A DNA stretch of 64,000 bases, taken from contig NZ_JAPIVP010000013.1 in assembly GCF_026239555.1 (NCBI RefSeq), forward strand, positions 1 through 64,000, read 5' to 3'. The notes under the pieces were generated by a model. The model worked only from the letters and a program-made list of their open reading frames with translations, was not told the origin of the DNA and did no database searches. The position numbers were made by a program, and so were the translations under genes. Below, piece after piece: positions 35,965 through 43,483 of this stretch (position 1 is the stretch's first letter; each line of letters starts with the position of its first letter). Source of the DNA: Pedobacter sp. PF22-3. GTDB taxonomy: Bacteria > Bacteroidota > Bacteroidia > Sphingobacteriales > Sphingobacteriaceae.

Positions 35965-38931
35965 TTAGAATCCAACATTTAAGCCTAAAGTATAGGTACG
36001 TGGACGAGGGTAAAGGTTATAATCGATACCCGAAACCAATTCCGGATCTATACCCTTATATTTGGAAACCACGAACACGTTTTGGCAGTTTGCGGATATG
36101 CGCATGTTTGCGCTCCCGGTTTTCGACAGCTTACCAACATTATAAGATAAACCCAGGTTATCCATTTTCAGGAAAGAAGCATTTTTGATAAAATAATCGC
36201 TCAGGTATTGTACACCAGAACTTCCTGAGAAATTGGTTACATATAAATCTGAAGTAGAATTATTAAGAATTCCCTGGGTACTTAATACATTGTTCCTGAT
36301 ACCAAAGTTTGACGAAATATTGTCGTAAACGTAGTTACCGATATTGGCTCTTAATACTGTACTTGCCGTCCATTTTTTATAGGTAAACGAGGTGTTGAAA
36401 CCTAAGATTACTTTAGGATCAGGTGATTTATAGAAATACTGGTCTGCTGCCGAAATGCTACCATCGCCGTTCAGATCCTGATAAACACCTTCAAGTGGTT
36501 TGCCATCGGCATTGTATACCTGTTTATACACATAGAATGAACCCGGTAACTGATTAACCGCATTATATTTTAGGTGGATACCAGTACCCCCGGTAATGTC
36601 GCCAGCATCAATTTTGAAACCTGAATTTGGATTTAAGGTTAGGTTGGTAACCTCTCTTTTATTGTACGCGGCATTGATGCCCAGTTCCCAACTGGTATTC
36701 TCTGTTTTAATGGCTACATAATTTAAGCTTACCTCAGCACCCCTTACATCCATATTTCCCACATTGGTTGTTAATACGTTGGTAAAATTAGTCCCTACCG
36801 GAATGGTTACAGTGCTTAACAAATCCTTGGTTTTTTTATAGTAAACATCAATGCTTCCATATAATCTACCTTTTAGGAAACCATAATCTAAACCAGCATT
36901 ATAAGTGGTTGTGGTTTCCCATCTCAAGTCAGGATCATAACCTGCCGGACTATAATAGTTGTAGAAATTATTTCCTACCTGATACTGGCCATTGTTCGTA
37001 CTGGCGTAGTATTTGGATAGGTAATCGTAATTGCCGATACCATCTTTATTACCCGTTTCGCCATAGCTTAAACGCAGTTTCAGATCTGATAGGGTTTCGC
37101 TGTTTTTCAAAAAATTCTCGCCGATAATTCTCCAGGTAAAACCTACTGATGGAAAATAACCCCAGCGGTTGTTCTGGGCAAATTTAGAGGAAGCATCAGC
37201 CCTCATGGTACCCGATAAAATGTATTTATCGTTTAAAGTATAATTGAAACGGCCATAGTAAGAAAGCAATTTGTTCTGCTCAATTGAAAAAGGGAAAACA
37301 GGTGTGGTTAACAGTTCTCCGGTACCTTTATAGGTGGCGAAGTTATAATTGGTGACTGCATCGTCGTAATAACCGTAACCAGCTGTTACATCAAATTTAC
37401 TTTTGATGCTTTCTACCGTTTTGGCATAACTTAAATAGGCTTCAGAAAATTTGTTCATCTCGGTATTTAACCGGTTTGAATATGATCCGCTGGTTGATGC
37501 GCTCTGTGCAGCATAGATAGGTACAATGGTACGTCCACGACCTTTGGAATAATCATAACCCACATTTACCACGGCATGTAATTCAGGTAAAAAATGGAAA
37601 GAATAGTCCAATTTTAAGTTACCAAAACTTCTCGCAGCATTTCCACTATTATCCTGTTGCCTGATTAAGGCTACCGGATTGCGCGGTGCATTAGGATTAG
37701 GCACACCGTTAGAACTTAACCATTCGAAATAACCGCCATAGTTATTGCTGGCATAAACGGGTTGTGTAGGATCGAACTGAATAGCTGCACCAATGGCACC
37801 ATCATTTGGATATTGCGACTGGCTTAAAGAACCTTTTAAGTTCAGTTCGGCTTTCAGGTGATCAGTAAAGAATCGGGGCGCAACAGATATGGCACCTGTA
37901 GCCCTTTTTAGTTTACTGGTAATCACCACTCCGTCCTGATCAAGGTACCCTGCCGATACACGGTACGGAACACCTTTTAGAGACCCTGCAATACTTAAAT
38001 TGTTATCTGTAGAGAATGCGTTCTGGTAAATTTCATTCTGCCAATCGGTATTTGCCGTACCCAACAATGCTTTTTGGGCTGCACTACCATTTGCATTTAC
38101 AAAGGCACGCACCTGATCGGCTGTAAGCACATTTACTTTTTTAGCAACGCTGGCAATGGAGTTATTGGTGCTGAAATTGATCACAGGTTCGCCGGATGTC
38201 CCTTTTTTCGTCGTGATCAGGATTACCCCATTAGATGCCCTTGAACCATAAATGGCCGTAGCATTTGCATCTTTTAACACGGTAAAAGTTTCGATATCGT
38301 TAGGGTTAATCAATGAAAGCGGACTAGGTGCATTACCGATACTGTTACCACTAAATGGCACACCATCAACCACGATCAAAGGATCATTACTGGCATTAAG
38401 CGAGGCACCTCCACGGATGCGAATGGTACTACCGCCACCTGGTGCTCCACCACCCGAAACGATGTTTACACCAGCTACCTTACCCTGGATTAATTGCTCA
38501 GGCGTAGTAATGGTACCTTTTTGGAAATCCTTGGCATTGACCGTAGTGATTGAACCAGTCAGGTTTTTCTTTTCGGCAGTACCATAACCGATTACCACAA
38601 CTTCGTTAAGTTTCTGTGCATCGGGCACCAACTGAAAATTAACAGTTGCATTTGCTGAAATGCTTACGGCTTTATCAAGGGTTTGATAGCCGATAAAACT
38701 TGCAGATAACGTTATCGAACCATTCGATAATCCTACCAGTTTAAAATTACCATCGGCATCGGTCGAGGTACTTCTTGTTGTTCCTTTAACAATTACAGAA
38801 GCACCAGGTAATGGTAGGCCGGTTTCATCAAGCACCTTACCAGATACCGATCCGGTTTGTGCTTTTACCATTAATGCTGAAAAAACCAACAGCACCAAAA
38901 GCCCCTGTTTTAACAGGTAAAATACTCTCAT
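35965..38931 (-). CDS. SusC/RagA-family TonB-dependent transporter
   Basis: 988 residues. Signal peptide to ~24, carboxypeptidase-regulatory-like domain (~26-105, GKVLDETGLPLPGASVIVKG), TonB-box region and plug (NEVVVIGYGTAEKKNLTGSIT, VDGVPFSGN, GSRASNGVILITTKKG), then the beta barrel ending in LGLNVGF. No N-terminal STN/signalling extension, so it is not a sigma/anti-sigma transducer. Imports maltodextrin through the outer membrane with SusD. First gene of the operon, downstream of two LacI-type operators. Confidence 0.96.
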   Translation of the reverse strand: MRVFYLLKQGLLVLLVFSALMVKAQTGSVSGKVLDETGLPLPGASVIVKGTTRSTSTDADGNFKLVGLSNGSITLSASFIGYQTLDKAVSISANATVNFQLVPDAQKLNEVVVIGYGTAEKKNLTGSITTVNAKDFQKGTITTPEQLIQGKVAGVNIVSGGGAPGGGSTIRIRGGASLNASNDPLIVVDGVPFSGNSIGNAPSPLSLINPNDIETFTVLKDANATAIYGSRASNGVILITTKKGTSGEPVINFSTNNSIASVAKKVNVLTADQVRAFVNANGSAAQKALLGTANTDWQNEIYQNAFSTDNNLSIAGSLKGVPYRVSAGYLDQDGVVITSKLKRATGAISVAPRFFTDHLKAELNLKGSLSQSQYPNDGAIGAAIQFDPTQPVYASNNYGGYFEWLSSNGVPNPNAPRNPVALIRQQDNSGNAARSFGNLKLDYSFHFLPELHAVVNVGYDYSKGRGRTIVPIYAAQSASTSGSYSNRLNTEMNKFSEAYLSYAKTVESIKSKFDVTAGYGYYDDAVTNYNFATYKGTGELLTTPVFPFSIEQNKLLSYYGRFNYTLNDKYILSGTMRADASSKFAQNNRWGYFPSVGFTWRIIGENFLKNSETLSDLKLRLSYGETGNKDGIGNYDYLSKYYASTNNGQYQVGNNFYNYYSPAGYDPDLRWETTTTYNAGLDYGFLKGRLYGSIDVYYKKTKDLLSTVTIPVGTNFTNVLTTNVGNMDVRGAEVSLNYVAIKTENTSWELGINAAYNKREVTNLTLNPNSGFKIDAGDITGGTGIHLKYNAVNQLPGSFYVYKQVYNADGKPLEGVYQDLNGDGSISAADQYFYKSPDPKVILGFNTSFTYKKWTASTVLRANIGNYVYDNISSNFGIRNNVLSTQGILNNSTSDLYVTNFSGSSGVQYLSDYFIKNASFLKMDNLGLSYNVGKLSKTGSANMRISANCQNVFVVSKYKGIDPELVSGIDYNLYPRPRTYTLGLNVGF

Positions 38932-39160
38932 ATTTGAAGCTCGTTTAAGTATAAAAATTTGGTTAAATATTATAGTGATTTACACATAGGCCTAATTTAC
39001 AGCTGTTCATGAGATTTCAAAATTTATTTAAAAAATATATTTCAGGCTAAAATTGCCGTAAGAAAATCAAGCTAAAAATCAGCTTTTCCACACAGATAAA
39101 AAAACCATATTAAATAATTTTTAATTTTTAATTGTCTAAATATCAATTATTTAAAAATTA
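38932..39160 (-). other. Long leader between the susC promoter region and susC
   Basis: About 230 bp of A/T-rich sequence without a gene. I see no strong hairpin or riboswitch pattern; if transcription starts near 39155 it is the 5' untranslated leader of susC. Confidence 0.35.
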
Positions 39161-39192
39161 CAAATTTAAATTTAAAGTGTAATTATTACACT
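39161..39192 (-). promoter_or_regulatory. Candidate susC promoter with a palindrome in the -33 region
   Basis: TAAATTTG (39168-39161, minus) fits the -7 consensus; there is no good -33 TTG at 19-20 bp. The near-palindrome AGTGTAAT-t-ATTACACT (39176-39192) covers that position. A weak -33 suggests dependence on an activator. Prediction only. Confidence 0.35.
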
Positions 39193-39208
39193 AAGCTATT
39201 TTTACTGC

Positions 39209-39234
39209 TTTTTTCGGGAACGTTCCCGAAAAAA
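39209..39234. promoter_or_regulatory. LacI-type operator 1 (proximal)
   Basis: Perfect palindrome with core TCGGGAACGTTCCCGA and A/T arms (26 bp in all), with the central CG typical of LacI-family sites. It lies between lacI and susC, centred ~44 bp from an identical-core second site. Confidence 0.85.
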
Positions 39235-39255
39235 ATAGATCAAAATTCTGTCATC

Positions 39256-39275
39256 TTTCGGGAACGTTCCCGAAA
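39256..39275. promoter_or_regulatory. LacI-type operator 2 (distal)
   Basis: Perfect 20-bp palindrome TTTCGGGAACGTTCCCGAAA, the same core as operator 1, spaced about four helical turns away. TTACACTAAG occurs beside each site (39186-39195 and 39298-39307) as a direct repeat. Confidence 0.85.
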
Positions 39276-39367
39276 ATCGTCAAAATTTCTTCGTGTTTTA
39301 CACTAAGTGAAGAAAATTTTTGAAAATTTTGAACTAAAAAACACCCCTGTTTTTGGCCTTTTTTTGT

Positions 39368-40378
39368 CTATTTATTAGTCGAATTTCGCTTGATTATTTT
39401 GGATGTTAAAACCACCTCATTTGGCCGGTTTTTATTGGCTTGATCATCCAATACGGTAAACAGTAATTCAGCTGCTTTTTCCCCTATTTCAATAGCGGGT
39501 TGGGTGATGGTTGTAAGTGAAGGATTTAACAAAGGAGCAATTTCCAAACTGGAGAAACTGATCACCTTTAAATCATTGGGAATGTTAACATTAAGATCGT
39601 AGCAGGCATAATAAGTGGCAAAAGCCAAACGCTCTACCGAGGTAAAAATACCGTCGGGTTTTAATTGCGTTAAAGCCTCCTTAATGATCAGGCTATTTTC
39701 TTCATAACTGTTGCTGCAATCAACAATAAGATTTTCTTCAAATGTAACCTGATATTTGGCCAGTGCATCAATATAACCCTGCATACGGGTTTTACCTATT
39801 GATAAACTTTTATTCACCACCAGGTAAGCTATCCGCTTGCAACCCTGCTCTATTAAATGTTCTGTAGCCAGAAAACTACTGTCATAATCATTGGTAATTA
39901 CCCTCGGGGTATCAATATCTTCGTAAATGCGGTCGAAAAATACCAATGGCAATCTTTTACTCCCAAATTTATTGAGGTAATTATGATCATTGGCCTCGCC
40001 GGAAACCGACATGATAATACCATCGGCCCTGCCGTTATGCAAATGGCGGATGAAAGTTACTTCTTTTTGGTAATCATCATCCGTTACATAAATTAAGATA
40101 TGGTAACCATTTTCTCTGGCTACGCGCTCAATACCATGTATAGCCTGTGAGAAATAATTATTGGCCAATTCGGGTACAATAACTGCTATCGTTTTACTTT
40201 TTTGCTCCCTTAAATTACTGGCGTAATGGTTGGGCTGGTAGTTTAATTCCTTCGCCTTGGCCAATATACGCTCCTTTGTAGCACCATTAATGTCACTATT
40301 ATCCCTAAAAGCCCGCGAAATTGTAGAAGTAGATAAATTTAACGCCTCTGCTAACTTCTTAATATTAATGCTGTCCAT
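39368..40378 (-). CDS. LacI-family transcriptional regulator of the maltodextrin locus
   Basis: 336 residues. N-terminal helix-turn-helix (INIKKLAEALNLSTSTISRAF, ~4-24) and hinge helix region (NHYASNLREQ) are followed by a periplasmic-binding-protein-like ligand domain (TIAVIVPELANNYFSQAIHGIE to the C-terminus). It lies directly upstream of susC in the same direction, and two identical palindromes stand between them. The probable effector is maltose or a related sugar. Whether it represses or activates cannot be read from sequence; the sites lie upstream of the predicted -7 box, which would allow activation. Confidence 0.93.
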   Translation of the reverse strand: MDSINIKKLAEALNLSTSTISRAFRDNSDINGATKERILAKAKELNYQPNHYASNLREQKSKTIAVIVPELANNYFSQAIHGIERVARENGYHILIYVTDDDYQKEVTFIRHLHNGRADGIIMSVSGEANDHNYLNKFGSKRLPLVFFDRIYEDIDTPRVITNDYDSSFLATEHLIEQGCKRIAYLVVNKSLSIGKTRMQGYIDALAKYQVTFEENLIVDCSNSYEENSLIIKEALTQLKPDGIFTSVERLAFATYYACYDLNVNIPNDLKVISFSSLEIAPLLNPSLTTITQPAIEIGEKAAELLFTVLDDQANKNRPNEVVLTSKIIKRNSTNK

Positions 40379-40664
40379 TTTTGGCTGTTAAACCCTAGTA
40401 GTTTGAATAAACGCTGTAAATATAAACTATAAGTCCGAAATATTTCACAGGCTTTAAAATCATGTTTGCTTTTTTAATGGTAAACCCGGCATACTACCGT
40501 AAATCACAGTCGGAAAAATAGTTAGTCAGCCCATTTTCTAAATTTTATAAATAAATATTCTTTTTTTTTAAAACAAAAAGCATCTTTGACGCATTAATAA
40601 ACTATATGCGCAATCATTTGCAATTTCCAGTTGAAAAACAAACGATATGAAATAAAATTACAAA

Positions 40665-41024
40665 ATGGCGAACAAGAAAATACTCATTGCCGATGACGAC
40701 GAAGGAATTGTTGACGCGATAACAATGATTTTGGAAGTAATGGGTTATGTTGTTGAATTTACATATGATGGTGGAGCAGTTATTGACGCTGTAAAAAACA
40801 AACCAGACCTGATCATGCTTGATATCTGGATGAGTGGATATGATGGCAGAGATATCTGTAAACAGCTTAAAAACGATCCTCAATTTAAGGAAATCCCTAT
40901 TTTAATGATTTCAGCCAGCAGGGATATCAGACAATCTGCGCTGGATGCTGGTGCAAACGATTTTATGGAAAAACCATTTGAGATGGATTCGTTATTGAAT
41001 AGAGTAGAAATTTTGTTGAATTAG
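40665..41024 (+). CDS. Single-domain response regulator (receiver only)
   Basis: 119 residues, a CheY-like receiver with acidic pocket DDD (10-12), phosphoacceptor Asp53 (LIMLDIWMSGYDG), the Ser of ILMISAS and the Lys of MEKPFE. No output domain, so it acts by protein contact or in a phosphorelay. No kinase gene is adjacent. Divergent from lacI across a 286-bp gap with no clear promoter. Confidence 0.93.
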   Translation: MANKKILIADDDEGIVDAITMILEVMGYVVEFTYDGGAVIDAVKNKPDLIMLDIWMSGYDGRDICKQLKNDPQFKEIPILMISASRDIRQSALDAGANDFMEKPFEMDSLLNRVEILLN

Positions 41025-41044
41025 CTTGATACTACCCGAACTGT

Positions 41045-41163
41045 AACCCTGAATTTATTTCAGGGTCTTTTGAACGATGATTCTATTTGGAAAATTAATA
41101 ATGATGAATCAATATTAACAGCATTGCAGTTAAATGGATCCTGAAACAAGTTCAGGATGACGA
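41045..41163. repeat. CCTGAA/TTCAGG dispersed repeat pair
   Basis: ACCCTGAA-ttta-TTTCAGGGT (about 41046-41066) is followed by TCTTTTG and may end the response-regulator transcript; TCCTGAAACAAGTTCAGGATG lies at 41142-41161. They are the two ends of one intergenic repeat. Confidence 0.55.
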
Positions 41164-41209
41164 GCTTAAGTAAGGCCTACATATAGAATCTTAATGGTCA
41201 AATTTTCTG

Positions 41210-41563
41210 TTAATCAATCTCCACAAAATAAATCTTTTCGGGTAATTGCTTAAAAACAAACTCTGTTACACCACAAAGCCAAATTTTATGGTGCTTAAAT
41301 TCTCCCCGAAACTGTTCCAGCAGATAGTCACCGCCACCACCCAAATTCTCTTCGCGTGCATACACAAGATGTAAAATTTCGGCATGATCAATATGCTCAT
41401 CAGCCATTAATAATTTACATTCATTTTCAGCAGCAGCTACCCAGTTTAACAACTCATCAGCACCTTCTACCATTTGCAAATCTTCTGTTGCCCCGCCCCA
41501 TTCGGGTATATCGGCATACCATTCGTGTTTTGCATTCTTATAAAAACGAATTGTTCTCTCCAT
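41210..41563 (-). CDS. Unrecognised small protein
   Basis: 117 residues from MERTIRFYKNAKHEWYADIPEWGG. A longer frame to 41695 would overlap the start of dinB on the other strand; the inner Met gives a compact, Trp/Glu-rich acidic protein (DLQMVEGADELLNWVAAAENE, GDYLLEQFRGEFKHHKIWLCGVTEFVF). No signal peptide, membrane segment or known catalytic motif. Probably cytoplasmic. Divergent from dinB with 65 bp between start codons. Confidence 0.65.
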   Translation of the reverse strand: MERTIRFYKNAKHEWYADIPEWGGATEDLQMVEGADELLNWVAAAENECKLLMADEHIDHAEILHLVYAREENLGGGGDYLLEQFRGEFKHHKIWLCGVTEFVFKQLPEKIYFVEID

Positions 41564-41628
41564 ATTTTGTAAAGAAAAAAAATCTAGCCCAATAATCCTG
41601 ATAAAATTCACGAAATTTAGATCATTCC

Positions 41629-42729
41629 ATGTCTGATTTAACTCCACCGGTTTTAAGAAAAATAATTCATATTGACATGGATGCTTTTTATGCATCTGTA
41701 GAGCAACGTGATTTCCCTGAATATCGTGGAAAACCTGTAGTGGTTGGCGGTAAGCCAGACAGTCGTGGTGTGGTTTCTACAGCCAGTTACGAAGCCAGGC
41801 AATATGGAATCCGCTCGGCAATGCCATCGAGTAAGGCTTACCAGCTTTGCCCGACAGCCATTTTCGTATATCCTCGTTTTGATGCCTATACTGCAGTTTC
41901 GAAAGCACTCAGGGAAATTTTTAGTCGGTATACGGATCTAATAGAGCCCCTATCGTTGGATGAGGCTTACCTGGATGTAACGGAAGACAAACTCGGCATC
42001 GGCTCGGCTCTTGATATTGCACAATCGATTAAAGATGCCATTAAAAATGAGTTAAATTTAACAGCTTCGGCAGGTGTATCGATCAATAAATTTGTAGCCA
42101 AGGTGGCTTCAGACATGAACAAACCCGACGGCTTAACGTTTATTGGCCCTTCCAAGATCGAAGCTTTTATGGAAAAACTCCCGGTCGAAAAATTCTTTGG
42201 TGTTGGCAAAGTTACCGGTGCCAAAATGAAGGCCATGCAGATTAATACAGGTGCAGATTTAAAAAAACTAACAGAAGCACAGCTCATTGCTCAATTCGGG
42301 AAATCGGGAAGATTTTATTATAAAATTGTTCGTGGGATAGACGAACGGCCTGTTCGGGCAAACCGCGAAGCAAAATCGGTAGGTGCAGAAGATACTTTTT
42401 CAGAAGATACCAATGATGATGCCGTGATGCACGATCTGCTGAAACAGATTAGTGAAACCGTGGCCAAACGCCTGGAAAAACACCAGCTAAGCGGAAAAAC
42501 AATAACCCTAAAAATCAAGTTTGCGGATTTTAAACTCATTACCCGCAGCCGTTCCTTCGCCACACCGATTAACCAAGCAGCAGTAATTTATGCAGAGGCG
42601 ATTAAACTTTTGGAAGAGGCAGCAATCGGCATAACCCAGGTCAGGTTGTTGGGCATTACCTTATCGCGCTTTTATGATGATGTGGAGATAGAAAAGCCAG
42701 AGAATAACCAATTGGAATTTGAGTTTTAG
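41629..42729 (+). CDS. dinB: DNA polymerase IV (Y family)
   Basis: 366 residues; error-prone translesion polymerase. Catalytic motifs HIDMDAFYASVEQRD and SLDEAYLDVTED supply the metal-binding carboxylates, followed by helix-hairpin-helix (VEKFFGVGKVTGAKM) and little-finger domains. The C-terminus NNQLEFEF fits a beta-clamp-binding peptide. Length normal. No LexA-type box identified upstream. Confidence 0.96.
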   Translation: MSDLTPPVLRKIIHIDMDAFYASVEQRDFPEYRGKPVVVGGKPDSRGVVSTASYEARQYGIRSAMPSSKAYQLCPTAIFVYPRFDAYTAVSKALREIFSRYTDLIEPLSLDEAYLDVTEDKLGIGSALDIAQSIKDAIKNELNLTASAGVSINKFVAKVASDMNKPDGLTFIGPSKIEAFMEKLPVEKFFGVGKVTGAKMKAMQINTGADLKKLTEAQLIAQFGKSGRFYYKIVRGIDERPVRANREAKSVGAEDTFSEDTNDDAVMHDLLKQISETVAKRLEKHQLSGKTITLKIKFADFKLITRSRSFATPINQAAVIYAEAIKLLEEAAIGITQVRLLGITLSRFYDDVEIEKPENNQLEFEF

Positions 42730-42839
42730 AACCACGAACCATCATTAAGGGATGACTTTTTCGGCCGAAGTCTGTCTCCTGATAGAAACATGCTGACAAA
42801 ACCGTACGGTAAAATACCAACCGACAGGACTAAGCCGAT

Positions 42840-42978
42840 CAGTTTTCATTTGGAGCGCAAGGCCTGTACAGCACATAAAGTTTCTTCCTGTTTTCCGCTT
42901 TTCCGCTTCGCTGCCTCGTGCCTCGTTGCTGCAGGGTAACGCTTCAACCAGGGCTAAGCCAGTAATACGGTATTTCAT
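42840..42978 (-). repeat. Composite element 3' half, copy 3 (inverted)
   Basis: Read on the minus strand: TAGCCCTGGTTGAAGCG, AACGAGGCACGAG, GGAAAACAGGA, TATGTGCTG and CTTGCGCTCCAAA, in the same order as 20717-20816 on the plus strand. A 77-codon open frame across it (42745-42978) is a by-product and not called as a gene. It is part of the gene-free stretch 42730-43483. Confidence 0.55.
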
Positions 42979-43057
42979 TTTGGGGGTTTAGGGTGCACAA
43001 AACCTGGTTCCTAAACCCGACAATGGCGGCAGCACAATTTCATTAAGTTAAGCGCCA

Positions 43058-43142
43058 CACAATTGTCAGTTTGAGCGTAGTCGAAGACTTCTTGAACTTT
43101 ATAAATTGCTGGTAAGTACCCTTCAACTACGCTATAAATGAC
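43058..43142. repeat. TTTGAGCGTAGTCGAAGA repeat
   Basis: CAGTTTGAGCGTAGTCGAAG at one end and CCTTCAACTACGCTATAAATG at the other form the imperfect inverted ends of an ~85-bp intergenic repeat. No gene. Confidence 0.5.
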
Positions 43143-43161
43143 AGACTCCCCAAAAAAAATT

Positions 43162-43279
43162 CGTCATCTCGACTGTAGCGCAGCGAAATGGAGAGATCTT
43201 TTCAACCGAACTATTAAAACCTAGTTTAAAAGATTTAGCTTCGCTGAGCCTTCGGGTTCTCCACTGCGGTCGAAATGAT
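43162..43279. repeat. Dispersed GTCATCTCGAC repeat, copy 2
   Basis: CGTCATCTCGACTGTAGCG...GGTCGAAATGATA with inner blocks AATGGAGAGATCT and GATTTAGCTTCGCTGAG; same ends, order and size as 8341-8465. Confidence 0.75.
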
Positions 43280-43419
43280 ACTTCGATACAGCAATGACGA
43301 TTTTTCGAGTATCTATATACCGTTAAATCCAAATGTCGCTCGTATTAATTTATTTATTTTAAGGACTTTACTGCTAAAAATATGCCGATCTTACTTGAGG
43401 AAACGTGGCATATCGAGAA

Positions 43420-43454
43420 CAAAAAAAGGTTCTACAAATTAATGCAGAACCTTT
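43420..43454 (-). terminator. Terminator of the glutaminase-like gene
   Basis: AAAGGTTCT pairs perfectly with AGAACCTTT, followed on the minus strand by a T-run (A-tract at 43420-43427). Confidence 0.8.
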
Positions 43455-43483
43455 GATTGTTAATTTAATGGAGGGGTGAGTTA

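Noticed and set aside
41564-41695. N-terminal extension of the unrecognised protein at 41210
   Set aside because: It would overlap the dinB start on the opposite strand; the inner Met at 41563 gives a coherent protein.
42745-42978. 77-codon minus-strand open frame
   Set aside because: It spans a repeat that also occurs non-coding at 20717-20816; the frame is not kept there.
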